Positions 6,184 to 13,596 are shown, numbered from the stretch's first letter. The stretch: 16,455 nt of DNA from CAVDWX01 sp963612735 (GCA_963612735.1 CAVDWX010000009.1:1-16455); one strand, 5' to 3'. The notes: generated from the letters alone by a model not told the origin. Numbers and translations: made by a program.

Positions 6184-7893
6184 ATGGCTAAAGAAAATTT
6201 AAAATTTGAAGATTATCCTCTTAACGTGCCATCGCTTAAACGCGTCAGTGCTAAATTAGAAGGATTTATCAAAGACTTAAAAGAATGTGGTTCGTTCAAT
6301 ACCGCAAATCCTGTCTTTAAAAAATGGAATAAGTATGTTAATCAACTCAATAGCGATATGTCACTAATTATGGTGAGATATACATGTGATGTTAATAACG
6401 TTGCTTATAAAAGAGCACAACAAAAAGTCGATGAGATTTCACCCATCATTTCTAATTACTTAATTGAGTTTTACAAGGTTTTAGTAAAAGCCAAATATCG
6501 CAAGGATTTTGAGAAAAAGTACGGCAAATACCTCTTCAAAATTATGGAAAACGCGATTAAAGGATTTGACGAGAAGATAATCGAAGATTTAATTTTAGAA
6601 AATAAATTAAATACAAAATACGATGAAATTAAGGGCAGCGCTACGGTTGAATTCGATGGTCATACCTATACCCTATCTGAAATGGGAAAATTCTCTCAAG
6701 ATGTTAATCCTGAGGTTAGAAAGGCAGCTTCTATCGCCGTTGATAAATGGTACGATGAACATTTTGATGAACTTGGTGCTTTATATGATGAATTAGTAAA
6801 AGTCCGTACCACAATGGCGCATAAATTAGGCTATAAGAATTTCGTTGAACTCGGTTATTTAAGATTAGGTCGAACTGATTACGATGCGAAGATGGTTAAA
6901 AAATATCGCGCTCAAATTGAAGAAACGGTCGTGCCTGTTTGTAATAAGCTCTATAAGAAACAAATGAAAGCGTTAGGCATTAAAAATCCTGAGTGGTATG
7001 ACTATAATGTTGCTTTTAAAAATGGTAATCCAGTTCCCGCTGGTGATGAAGCCTATTTAGTCAATGTTGCTAAAGATATGTATGAGCATTTATCTCCTTT
7101 ATCAGGTGAATATTTTAATTTTATGCTTGATCACCATCTTTTAGACCTTTCCGCACGAAAAGGTAAAGCACCTGGTGGATATTGTACTTATTTTGCAAGT
7201 TATAACGCTCCATTCATTTTCTCTAATTTCAATGGCACACAAGGGGATGTCAATGTCTTGACTCATGAAGGTGGACACGCTTTTCAAGCTTATTTATGTT
7301 CTGGCATCAAAGTTCCTGAATATATGAACCCAACCTTAGAATCTTGTGAGATTCATTCGATGTCGATGGAATTTTTTGCTTGGCCTTATATGGATAAATT
7401 CTTTGGTAAAGATAGTGATAAAGCTAAATACGCTCATCTTGTGGATGCGATTGAGTTCTTACCTTATGGAATCAGTGTTGATGAATTCCAACATTGGGTC
7501 TATGAACATCCTAATGCCACTCATGAAGAAAGATGTGCTGAATTTAGAAAGATTGAACTTAAAAATCTTCCTCATAAAAAATATGATGATTGTCCTTGCT
7601 ATGAAAAAGGCGGATGGTGGTTACGTCAATCTCACATCTTCTCCTCTCCTTTCTATTACATTGACTATACTTTAGCTCAAGTTGTTGCTTTCCAATTTTT
7701 AGTGGAAGACCAAAAGAACCACGATAAGGCTTGGAAAAAATATGTTAAATTATGCAAATGTGGTGGCAAATATCCTTTCCAAGAATTATTAGAAAAGAAC
7801 CATTTAAGAAATCCATTTTTAGATGGTAATGTCGCTAAAGCTATTCATCCTTTATTAAAGATATTAAAGTCATTTGATATCGATAAATTCTAA
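6184..7893 (+). CDS. M3-family oligoendopeptidase (PepF-like zinc metallopeptidase)
   Basis: A 569-residue cytosolic zinc peptidase of family M3, which cleaves short peptides. The catalytic site THEGGHAF has zinc ligands H361 and H365 with catalytic E362. The third ligand is most likely E389 in the ESCEIHSM segment, at the spacing seen in M3 enzymes. The N-terminal half is the helical lid domain, with a recognisable M3 oligoendopeptidase segment about 137-205. GGYCTYF (about 330) and the C-terminal PFYYIDYTLAQVVAFQF block also match. There is no signal peptide, consistent with intracellular peptide turnover. AGGAGGT (6173-6179) precedes the ATG. The gene shares the gpmI transcript and ends at a strong terminator. 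It could be named pepF, but the exact subgroup is not certain. Confidence 0.92.
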   Translation: MAKENLKFEDYPLNVPSLKRVSAKLEGFIKDLKECGSFNTANPVFKKWNKYVNQLNSDMSLIMVRYTCDVNNVAYKRAQQKVDEISPIISNYLIEFYKVLVKAKYRKDFEKKYGKYLFKIMENAIKGFDEKIIEDLILENKLNTKYDEIKGSATVEFDGHTYTLSEMGKFSQDVNPEVRKAASIAVDKWYDEHFDELGALYDELVKVRTTMAHKLGYKNFVELGYLRLGRTDYDAKMVKKYRAQIEETVVPVCNKLYKKQMKALGIKNPEWYDYNVAFKNGNPVPAGDEAYLVNVAKDMYEHLSPLSGEYFNFMLDHHLLDLSARKGKAPGGYCTYFASYNAPFIFSNFNGTQGDVNVLTHEGGHAFQAYLCSGIKVPEYMNPTLESCEIHSMSMEFFAWPYMDKFFGKDSDKAKYAHLVDAIEFLPYGISVDEFQHWVYEHPNATHEERCAEFRKIELKNLPHKKYDDCPCYEKGGWWLRQSHIFSSPFYYIDYTLAQVVAFQFLVEDQKNHDKAWKKYVKLCKCGGKYPFQELLEKNHLRNPFLDGNVAKAIHPLLKILKSFDIDKF

Positions 7894-7914
7894 ACATATT
7901 GTTTACTATACATA

Positions 7915-7948
7915 AAGAAAATCAACCTGACGAAGGTTGATTTTTCTT
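7915..7948. terminator. Bidirectional terminator between convergent genes
   Basis: AAATCAACCT (7918-7928 region) pairs with AGGTTGATTT (from 7934) around a 5-base loop. T-rich runs lie on both sides (TTTTTCTT to the right, TTTTCTTT on the minus strand to the left). It serves both the peptidase gene (plus) and the membrane protein gene at 7966-8478 (minus). Confidence 0.85.
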
Positions 7949-7965
7949 GATATTTTAAGTACTAA

Positions 7966-8478
7966 TTATTTCTTTGATTTTTTTAAATCAAATAATAAAA
8001 CAATTAAGTTTAATAAGGAGGCAATAGCGCCGGCAATTATAGCAATAATTGGTCCCACTAACCAATTATATTCAGCATTTAAATATTTGCCAGAAGTCGT
8101 TCCACCATTAGCACTTTCAAATGTAGTTTTAATTAACGAAACGAAAACTGTTCCCACTACTAAGCATAAAAAACCTAATGTAACTAAACATAAGACATAT
8201 CCGTGTTGTTTCTTTTTGTTAAAGAAGACACTGAAGAATGTTAAGAGTCCACCTACTAAAATTAAGATATAACCAACAAATCCTAGTGGAGCGCCTTTAA
8301 TCACATCTGTTCCGAAAAACACCTCATTAAATTTATATAAGGTTTCGGTTTTAGATGTAATGCCTACTGCACTAGCGGTAAAAACAAATTTAATTTGATT
8401 TGAAAACATCATACAGAAGGCAGCAATAGCTAAAATGACAATGAGTCCTTTTAAACAATTAGATAATGCTTTTTTCAT
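7966..8478 (-). CDS. Four-helix integral membrane protein, function unknown
   Basis: A 170-residue hydrophobic protein that I do not recognise. Four membrane segments are visible at about residues 9-28, 65-86, 92-115 and 139-163. A loop of about 36 residues rich in T, K and polar residues follows helix 1, and the C-terminus is lysine-rich (DLKKSKK). The first segment follows MKKAL and could be an uncleaved signal anchor. A GGAG-type binding site (AAGGAG) lies 13 bases before the ATG, and a TATAAT sits just upstream on the minus strand at about 8505, without a clear -35. The gene is monocistronic and shares a terminator with the convergent peptidase operon. Confidence 0.75.
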   Translation of the reverse strand: MKKALSNCLKGLIVILAIAAFCMMFSNQIKFVFTASAVGITSKTETLYKFNEVFFGTDVIKGAPLGFVGYILILVGGLLTFFSVFFNKKKQHGYVLCLVTLGFLCLVVGTVFVSLIKTTFESANGGTTSGKYLNAEYNWLVGPIIAIIAGAIASLLNLIVLLFDLKKSKK

Positions 8479-8646
8479 TTTTTGTTTTATCTCCTTTCCT
8501 CTTTATTATAAATAAGTAAATTAAATAATGCGTTATGAGAATTTGCATTTTTTATTAATCTCATACGATTGATATTTATTCGTTTTTTATTGATTGATTT
8601 TTAATCGTTAATTAGCTGTTAATAAGAGATACGAATTACACTAATG

Positions 8647-8686
8647 CCCTAAAAGTGGTGTTTTAATATAACTTTTAGGGAAATAG
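8647..8686. repeat. Palindromic element, copy 1, upstream of the DUF234 ATPase
   Basis: CCCTAAAAGT (8647-8656) and ACTTTTAGGG (8671-8680) form a perfect 10-bp inverted repeat around 14 bases. The right arm continues to give ACTTTTAGGGAAATAG (8671-8686), repeated exactly at 8757-8772. No T run follows, so it is not a terminator; an operator or mobile-element remnant is more likely. Confidence 0.7.
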
Positions 8687-8730
8687 TGCTTTACTTAAAA
8701 TAATGATTAATCGTAAAATATATGTGTTAA

Positions 8731-8772
8731 TTCCCCAAAAATATATAAATTTGTAAACTTTTAGGGAAATAG
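8731..8772. repeat. Palindromic element, copy 2, overlapping the predicted ATPase start site
   Basis: TTCCCCAAAA (8731-8740) pairs with TTTTAGGGAA (8759-8768) with one mismatch, and ACTTTTAGGGAAATAG (8757-8772) exactly repeats copy 1. The copies are 86 bases apart, close to eight helical turns. The right arm sits between a TATAAA (8744-8749) and the AGGAGG (8771-8776) of the ATPase gene, a good position for a repressor. Confidence 0.65.
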
Positions 8773-8780
8773 GAGGATTT

Positions 8781-10202
8781 ATGGAAATTGTTGGACGAAT
8801 AGAAGAACAAGATATATTAAATTCATGTTTAAAATCTAATAAGGCCGAATTTGTTGCTGTTTATGGAAGGAGAAGGGTTGGCAAAACTTATTTGATTAAA
8901 GAATATTTTGATAATCGTTTTTCTTTTTATGCAAGTGGCGTTAATAAAACTAGCATTAAAATGCAATTAAAGAATTTTTCTTTTGCTTTAAAGGATTATG
9001 GCTTAAACAATGATGGTGAAATTAAAGATTGGATGGAAGCTTTCCGTTTATTAAGGGTCTTATTGGAACAAAATAACATCTATCGAGAGGTACAATCTAA
9101 AAAGAGAATTATTTTTCTTGATGAAGTACCTTGGCTTGATGGCAAAAGAAGCGATTTTAAAGCAGCGCTTGATTTGTTTTGGAATACTTATGCTTCTACT
9201 CAAAATGATTTAGTACTAATTGTTTGTGGCTCTGCTACATCATGGATTATAAACAATATGATTAAAGATGAAGGCGGCTTTTATAATCGTTTAACGCGAA
9301 CCATCCATCTAATGCCTTTTTCTTTAAATGAATGTTTTATGTATAGTCAGTTTTTAAATCTACATTATCAAAAAAGTCAGGTTGTTGAATGCTACATGAT
9401 TTTTGGTGGTATCCCATATTATTGGCAACTTCTTGATAATTGCAAAAGTCTAGCACAAAATGTTGACATTTTATGCTTTAAAGAAAATGGGGCATTATTT
9501 TATGAATATGATACTATTTTTAAATCTCTTTTTACCAAAAAAGGAAAGCATAAAGATGTTATCGAAGCATTAATGAAAAAAGGAATTGGAATGCAGCGTA
9601 GTGAGCTAGCTTCTTATTCTAATATTGGTAATGGGAAAAGCTTAACAACCGCACTTAACGAACTCACCGAGTGTGGTTTTATTCGATCTTACGATAATTA
9701 TTGCTATAACAAAAATGGTAAGTTTTTTCAAATAATCGATCCATTCATATTGTTTGCAAAATCATTTTTATTAAACCCAAAATTTGATAGCTGGCTTTCA
9801 TATATCAACACCCCATCTTATTATTCTTGGAGTGGGCATGCTTTTGAAATTTTATGTTTGAATAATATTTTAGCAATTAAAAAAGAATTAGGAATCAGTG
9901 GAGTCATGACAAAAGAATGTTCATGGAGGAGTAAAATATCTAATCCATCCTCTCAAATTGATTTACTAATTGAAAGAAAAGACAATGTAATTAATATTTG
10001 TGAAATTAAATATAGCCTTGGCGAATTTGAAATTTCTAAAGATTTTGAACAAGTTTTATTAAATAAAATACAATCTTTTCATAATGAAACAGGAACTAAA
10101 AAGCAACTTGTTTTAACTTTTATAACACTAAATGGATTAAAACATAATGAATATTCTAATCTTGTCCTATCCGAAGTGAACATTGATAAGATGCTTTCTT
10201 AG
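8781..10202 (+). CDS. AAA ATPase with C-terminal DUF234 (nuclease-like) domain
   Basis: A 473-residue ATPase of the prokaryotic 'archaeal ATPase / DUF234' group. Walker A is GRRRVGKT (29-36) and Walker B is IIFLDEVPW with D114/E115. A sensor-like VCGSATSWI follows near 145-155, and a winged-helix region lies about 250-310. The C-terminal domain has IDLLI (D394) and CEIKY (E408, K410), the spaced D-ExK pattern of PD-(D/E)xK-type folds found in DUF234. Proteins of this type are common accessory genes and their cellular role is not established. An AGGAGG lies 4 bases before the ATG, which suggests strong translation. It stands alone with no recombinase or partner gene. Its upstream region carries repeated palindromes, suggesting dedicated regulation. 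No convincing terminator follows. Confidence 0.85.
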   Translation: MEIVGRIEEQDILNSCLKSNKAEFVAVYGRRRVGKTYLIKEYFDNRFSFYASGVNKTSIKMQLKNFSFALKDYGLNNDGEIKDWMEAFRLLRVLLEQNNIYREVQSKKRIIFLDEVPWLDGKRSDFKAALDLFWNTYASTQNDLVLIVCGSATSWIINNMIKDEGGFYNRLTRTIHLMPFSLNECFMYSQFLNLHYQKSQVVECYMIFGGIPYYWQLLDNCKSLAQNVDILCFKENGALFYEYDTIFKSLFTKKGKHKDVIEALMKKGIGMQRSELASYSNIGNGKSLTTALNELTECGFIRSYDNYCYNKNGKFFQIIDPFILFAKSFLLNPKFDSWLSYINTPSYYSWSGHAFEILCLNNILAIKKELGISGVMTKECSWRSKISNPSSQIDLLIERKDNVINICEIKYSLGEFEISKDFEQVLLNKIQSFHNETGTKKQLVLTFITLNGLKHNEYSNLVLSEVNIDKMLS

Positions 10203-10302
10203 CCTGACTAATAGATCTAATATTATTTAATTTGCCCAAAATAAAAAATCTCCTTATCGTTTTAGCCAATTAGGCAAAACTCTTGGGGAAATTTCATTTT
10301 GT

Positions 10303-10387
10303 TGGTGCGCGGGATGAGAATCGAACTCACACAGGTTGCCCTATACGCCCCTCAAACGTACGCGTCTACCAGTTCCGCCACTCGCGC
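10303..10387 (-). tRNA. tRNA-Leu (anticodon GAG)
   Basis: The minus strand begins GCGCGAGTGGCGGAAC and folds into a class II tRNA with a long variable arm. The anticodon stem TACGT/GCGTA carries a loop with GAG. The T arm contains GAGTTCGATTCTC. Discriminator A (10306) and encoded CCA (10305-10303) are present. It reads CUC/CUU codons and is a single-gene transcript separate from the five-tRNA operon. Confidence 0.95.
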
Positions 10388-10406
10388 TTTTTTATGTTGC
10401 TCGATT

Positions 10407-10434
10407 ATTTTAGCAAACTGCAAGATAATTTCAA
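10407..10434 (-). promoter_or_regulatory. Promoter of tRNA-Leu(GAG)
   Basis: The minus strand has TTGAAA (10434-10429), a 16-base spacer ending in TGC, and TAAAAT (10412-10407), so an extended -10. Start is predicted near 10400, about 13 bases before the tRNA. Confidence 0.6.
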
Positions 10435-10463
10435 GTGCCTATATACCCAACTTTATGCAAAAT

Positions 10464-11009
10464 TTATTCATTAATATTTTCTTTTTCTTTTGGAGCGATA
10501 TATAAAAACTTTTTTCTAGTAAAATAATTCCATATTAGACCGACGATTGTTTTTAAACAGAACGAGGAAAAATAGCACCAGAAAGTAACATCTCCCCAAA
10601 ATGTAAAAGTAAAAATTATTTTTAAATTACTTTTCGATATATCAATATTAATAGCCTCTTTAAAAAAGAGTTCGCAAAGCGCCATAGTAAGAATTGATAG
10701 ACCTAAGGCACACGCTGATAAAATGACGAATTTAATAATAAATAGTGGCGTTTTAGTGGCTTTTTCATCTTTCACATTGCGATAAACCCAATAAGTAGAG
10801 ATGAAATAATTAACTATAACACCAATTATAAAACCACATGTTGTAGATAAGATGATGATCCAAATTTTATCTAAGTTTTTAAATAATAATTTACTTAATT
10901 CACAGATTAGATAGTCGGATAAAGCAGCAATTACTCCACACACTAAAAAGCGCACTAACTCCCAACCCTTGGATTTATTATGCTGAATTTTTATTTCTTC
11001 TTTTGTCAT
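10464..11009 (-). CDS. GtrA-family membrane protein
   Basis: A 181-residue protein with the GtrA-like four-helix pattern. Helix 1 begins at RFLVCGVIAALSDYLI (about 19-34), helix 2 at IIILSTTCGFIIGVIVNYFIS, helix 3 at FIIKFVILSACALGLSILTM, and helix 4 at FCLKTIVGLIWNYFTRKKF. The signatures NYFISTYWVY and NYFTRKKF match the family. GtrA proteins are thought to help move lipid-linked sugars or act with cell-surface glycosylation; the substrate here is unknown. About 25 extra residues around 115-140 are unusual. It starts 6 bases after the mgtE stop codon and has no clear ribosome binding site, so translational coupling to mgtE is likely. Confidence 0.85.
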   Translation of the reverse strand: MTKEEIKIQHNKSKGWELVRFLVCGVIAALSDYLICELSKLLFKNLDKIWIIILSTTCGFIIGVIVNYFISTYWVYRNVKDEKATKTPLFIIKFVILSACALGLSILTMALCELFFKEAINIDISKSNLKIIFTFTFWGDVTFWCYFSSFCLKTIVGLIWNYFTRKKFLYIAPKEKENINE

Positions 11010-11015
11010 GATTAA

Positions 11016-12437
11016 TTATTGTATACCAAGAAGAGGTGAAAAGACATAAACCCAGAGCACGAAATAAGTTAGTAAAGAAACGATATCAACGATTGTTGTG
11101 GTTAAGGGAGAACACATAACAGCGGGATCGCGTTTGAAGGCTTTGGCAATAAATGGTAATAAACAACCAATCATTCTTGAAATAATCATCGTTACAAATA
11201 AGGTAATGGCAACAAGAGCGGCAATTAAAAATTTAGCGCCCCAAACTCCCACTCCTGGAATTTCGTCATGCGGAACTTTAACAATGCCGACTGACATTTC
11301 AAAGACGAGCCATAAAAAGGCAAAGATTGAAATAACGATAGCGACACACGCTGATACTCGTAATTCTTTCCATATCACTTTTTTTAAATCGCCTTTTCTA
11401 AATTCTTGAAGGGCTAAAGAACGAATGATAATAGTGGTGGTTTGACCTCCTGAATTACCCCCTGCATCCATAATAAGTGGGGTGAATACAGATAAAACGG
11501 CGAATTTAGCAATTTCAGATTGAAAGCTAGAAAGGATCATCGTCGAGAAAACTTGTAAAACCATTAATACAATAATCCAGGGCACGCATTTTAAAACTAA
11601 TTTATATATCGGCGTTTTTAGATATGGTTGATCGATTTCGCTCACTAAATTAAGTCGAGAAATATCTTCAGTTGCTTCTTCGACGATGATATCAACCACA
11701 TCATCAATAGTAATGATACCGACGAGTTTATTATCTTTATTGAGAACCGCCATCGCATTGAGGTCATAACGTTTGAAGTTATTAGCCACTTCTTCCTGAT
11801 CATCGTTAGCGTGACAGGTGACAAAGTTCATATCCATTATTTCTTTTAATGTTTCATCTTCTTTGGCAAAGATTAAATCATCTAAATCGACAGTTCCAAC
11901 TAGATTTCTTTTATCATCTCTAACAAAAATCGTGTAGATGGTTTCAGCATCTTTTCCTCTTTCTCTAATATAAGAAATAGCGTCTTTAACACTGATGGAA
12001 TCTTTGAGTTCGATGAATTCGGTAGTCATAACACTACCAGCGGTTCCCTCTTTATAATTTAAAAGGGCGTTGATTCCTTTTCTTAAATCCGGATCAGCAT
12101 TTTTTAAAATACGATTAACCACATTCGCAGGCATTTCTTGGATGGAGTCGACGATATCGTCAGCGAAAGAATTGTTTAATACTTCGATTAATTCTTTGTC
12201 AGTAAATGCATTGATGATTTTTTCTTGTACTTCACTAGGTAGTTCCGAGAAGAAATCAGCAGTATATTCACTGTCAACATTTCTAAAGATAAACAAAAAG
12301 TATTTAACATCTTCTTCATCTTCTAAAGATTCAGCGATATCAATAGTGGGAATAGTTTCAAAAAGATGTACTAACTCCTTTACTTTTTTATTATTAATTA
12401 ATTCAATGATTTTTTCTTTTAAATTGATGTCATACAT
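11016..12437 (-). CDS. mgtE: Magnesium transporter MgtE
   Basis: This is the inner-membrane Mg2+ channel/transporter of 473 residues with the full MgtE layout. A superhelical acidic N domain spans about 1-130. Two CBS domains follow at about 138-190 and 200-255 (VGTVDLDDL and VGIITIDDVVD are the paired signatures). A plug helix leads to a five-helix membrane domain from about 283. The conserved TPLIMDAGGNSGGQT (319-333) and the pore-helix segment SPLTTTIVDIVSLLTYF with its conserved Asp are intact. AAGGAGG (12453-12447) lies 9 bases before the chosen ATG; the ATG a few bases upstream is out of frame. No M-box (ykoK) magnesium riboswitch fits in the 155-base gap, so control is probably through the protein's own N and CBS Mg2+ sensor. 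Confidence 0.97.
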   Translation of the reverse strand: MYDINLKEKIIELINNKKVKELVHLFETIPTIDIAESLEDEEDVKYFLFIFRNVDSEYTADFFSELPSEVQEKIINAFTDKELIEVLNNSFADDIVDSIQEMPANVVNRILKNADPDLRKGINALLNYKEGTAGSVMTTEFIELKDSISVKDAISYIRERGKDAETIYTIFVRDDKRNLVGTVDLDDLIFAKEDETLKEIMDMNFVTCHANDDQEEVANNFKRYDLNAMAVLNKDNKLVGIITIDDVVDIIVEEATEDISRLNLVSEIDQPYLKTPIYKLVLKCVPWIIVLMVLQVFSTMILSSFQSEIAKFAVLSVFTPLIMDAGGNSGGQTTTIIIRSLALQEFRKGDLKKVIWKELRVSACVAIVISIFAFLWLVFEMSVGIVKVPHDEIPGVGVWGAKFLIAALVAITLFVTMIISRMIGCLLPFIAKAFKRDPAVMCSPLTTTIVDIVSLLTYFVLWVYVFSPLLGIQ

Positions 12438-12505
12438 AGCATTTTTCCTCCTTTGTTAAAATTATTGACGTTAATGATCTAATTTTTCAATAACTATTTT
12501 TAATA

Positions 12506-12522
12506 TTTCTTATAATAAGAAA
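12506..12522. promoter_or_regulatory. 17-base palindrome between mgtE and pduL
   Basis: TTTCTTA-TAA-TAAGAAA is a perfect 7-bp inverted repeat in the divergent gap. It contains TATAAT-like -10 candidates in both directions, so it may be an operator or simply overlapping promoter boxes. Confidence 0.35.
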
Positions 12523-12557
12523 AAAACTATATTTGTAATGAATAAATAAATCTAGTT

Positions 12558-12566
12558 TGATACAAT
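12558..12566 (+). promoter_or_regulatory. Extended -10 promoter of pduL
   Basis: TTGATACAAT contains a TGn extended -10 with TACAAT at 12561-12566. The -35 region (about 12538-12543) is poor. Start is predicted near 12573, downstream of the TTG at 12557, which rules that TTG out as the pduL start codon. Confidence 0.5.
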
Positions 12567-12592
12567 ATTTGACAGTAAAGAAGGTAAATAAA

Positions 12593-13165
12593 ATGAAAGA
12601 TATTTTAGTAGAAACAAGTGCTAGACACATTCATGTAACTGAAGAACAATTTCATATTCTATTTGGAAAAGACGCAAAACTTGAAGTAAGAGCACCTTTA
12701 TCTCAACCTGGACAATTTGTTTCTTTTTCTCGTCTTGATATCGTTGGACCTAAAAGAACTATCGCAAACGTCAGTATTCTTGGACCTTTTCGTAAAGAAG
12801 GACAAGTGGAGGTTTCATTGACTGATACAAGAACTTTAGGCGTTACTCCATTCATTCGTGAATCTGGAGATATCAAAGGTAGTGCCCCAATTAAATTAGT
12901 GGGTCCCGCAGGTGAATTAGAATTAAAAGAAGGATGTATAGTTGCTAAAAGACATATCCATATGACTCCCGCTGACGCTTTTGAATTCGGCGTTAATAAT
13001 GGTGATATTGTCAAATTAGAAGTTAATACGGAAAATAGAAGTTTAGTCTTTGGCGATGTCGTCATTCGTGTTAGAGATGATTTTGCTTTAGCGTGTCATA
13101 TTGATACCGATGAGGCTAATGCCGCTGGTTGTAGTGGTACTGTTTACGGAAAGATTATTAAATAA
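12593..13165 (+). CDS. pduL: PduL-type phosphate acyltransferase (phosphotransacylase)
   Basis: It exchanges phosphate and CoA on acyl groups (acetyl or propanoyl). In Firmicutes without microcompartments it commonly serves as the phosphotransacetylase. The 190-residue protein has the two metal-binding HxH motifs of the PduL fold: SARHIHVT (H12, H14) and AKRHIHMTP (H121, H123). Both half-barrel repeats are visible, with RAPLSQPGQFVS and ILGPFRKEGQVEVSLTD. No microcompartment targeting extension is seen and no shell genes are nearby, so a general fermentative role is more likely than propanediol use. ATG 12593 is chosen because GAAGG lies about 8 bases upstream and homologues begin near this point. 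The stop overlaps the next gene by one base. Confidence 0.94.
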   Translation: MKDILVETSARHIHVTEEQFHILFGKDAKLEVRAPLSQPGQFVSFSRLDIVGPKRTIANVSILGPFRKEGQVEVSLTDTRTLGVTPFIRESGDIKGSAPIKLVGPAGELELKEGCIVAKRHIHMTPADAFEFGVNNGDIVKLEVNTENRSLVFGDVVIRVRDDFALACHIDTDEANAAGCSGTVYGKIIK

Positions 13166-13425
13166 TGGAAAAGATTGTTATCACTACTCATGATGTTTGT
13201 GCTCGAACTGTCGAAGTCGAATACGATGAAAATAATATTATTAAACATGTTCGCTTTTTAGGTGGATGTGCTGGAAATACGCAAGGGGTAGCTTCTTTAC
13301 TTGTAGGCATGAGCATTGAAGAAGCAGTTAAACGCCTTGAAGGAATTAAGTGTCGGGGTTCTAGAGGCGGCGAAACTAGCTGTCCAAACGAATTAGCAAA
13401 AGGGCTAAAACAATTATTGAAATAA
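13165..13425 (+). CDS. TSCPD-domain protein (TIGR03905 type), function unknown
   Basis: An 86-residue protein with the short TSCPD domain, a segment also found in class II ribonucleotide reductases. Four conserved cysteines are at C12 (HDVCAR), C35 (GGCAGN), C63 (KCRG) and C73 (TSCPN), suggesting a bound metal. The GGCAGNTQGV and CRGSRGGETSCPNELA motifs are typical of the stand-alone family. Its function is not known; ties to nucleotide reduction are inference only. The ATG overlaps the pduL TAA (TAATG), so translation is coupled to pduL. The -35 box of the metK promoter lies at its 3' end. Confidence 0.88.
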   Translation: MEKIVITTHDVCARTVEVEYDENNIIKHVRFLGGCAGNTQGVASLLVGMSIEEAVKRLEGIKCRGSRGGETSCPNELAKGLKQLLK

Positions 13426-13444
13426 TTCTTAATCAAATTATAAT
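13417..13444 (+). promoter_or_regulatory. Promoter of the SAM riboswitch and metK
   Basis: TTGAAA (13417-13422) and TATAAT (13439-13444) are separated by 16 bases. Start is predicted near 13451, just before the riboswitch P1 stem. The -35 overlaps the end of the TSCPD gene. Confidence 0.75.
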
Positions 13445-13453
13445 AAATGTGCA

Positions 13454-13554
13454 ACTTATCAAGAACTGTGAAAAAGAGATGAAAAATCGCAGTAGCAACT
13501 CTCGGAAGAGTAAGTGCTTTCTCTAGCAAAGTCCCACAACTTTGAACGATAAGT
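13454..13554 (+). promoter_or_regulatory. SAM-I (S-box) riboswitch aptamer, compact form
   Basis: P1 pairs ACTTATC (13454-13460) with GATAAGT (13548-13554). The conserved CAAGA follows P1. P2 is ACTGTG/CGCAGT with kink-turn-like GATGAA, then J2/3 AGCAAC. P3 is ACTCT/AGAGT and J3/4 is TGCTTTCTCTAGCA, which aligns with the S-box TGCTAATTCCAGCA. P4 is AAAGT/ACTTT, and GAACGATAAG closes P1. The P2 loop AGAGA (13475-13479) can pair with TCTCT (13520-13524), the expected pseudoknot. The P2 arm is shorter than usual and lacks the common GGGA...GGCCC. SAM binding should favour the terminator at 13571-13596 and switch off metK. Confidence 0.85.
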
Positions 13555-13570
13555 ATGGAAGTGATAATAT

Positions 13571-13596
13571 GCTTCCCCTTGTGGGGAGGCTTTTTT
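13571..13596 (+). terminator. Riboswitch-controlled intrinsic terminator before metK
   Basis: GCTTCCCC (13571-13578), loop TTGT and GGGGAGGC (13583-13590) form an 8-bp stem with one G-T pair, followed by six T. GGAAG (13557-13561) can instead pair with CTTCC (13572-13576), a natural antiterminator that joins the 3' side of P1. Confidence 0.88.

Larger units (their letters stand above)
8479..8780. other. AT-rich divergent intergenic region
   Basis: This 302-base gap separates the minus-strand membrane protein from the plus-strand ATPase. Its left part (8479-8640) is plain AT-rich DNA with a TATAAT for the minus gene and no RNA fold I can support. Its right part (8641-8772) holds the repeated palindromic elements listed separately and a possible TATAAA -10 (8744-8749) for the ATPase. 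Confidence 0.7.

Noticed and set aside
8646..8652. GCCCTAA shared between the ATPase upstream region and the IS30-type element (14987-14993)
   Set aside because: Seven bases are too few to infer a common origin; the flanking sequence differs.
10215..10285. Possible terminator after tRNA-Leu(GAG) (GTTTTGCC/GGCTAAAAC, minus strand)
   Set aside because: The stem has a bulge and about ten bases separate it from the T run, so it is not a convincing intrinsic terminator.
10283..10505. Two small plus-strand open frames
   Set aside because: They read antisense through tRNA-Leu(GAG) and have no family signature.
12557..12592. Upstream TTG start giving pduL twelve extra residues
   Set aside because: The TTG is part of the extended -10 promoter, and GAAGG before ATG 12593 gives a proper start.
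12438..12592. Possible M-box magnesium riboswitch before mgtE
   Set aside because: The gap is too short and AT-rich and shows none of the conserved M-box segments.
13188..13529. Minus-strand open frame across the TSCPD gene and riboswitch
   Set aside because: It is a shadow of the coding and riboswitch sequence on the plus strand, with no binding site or domain.
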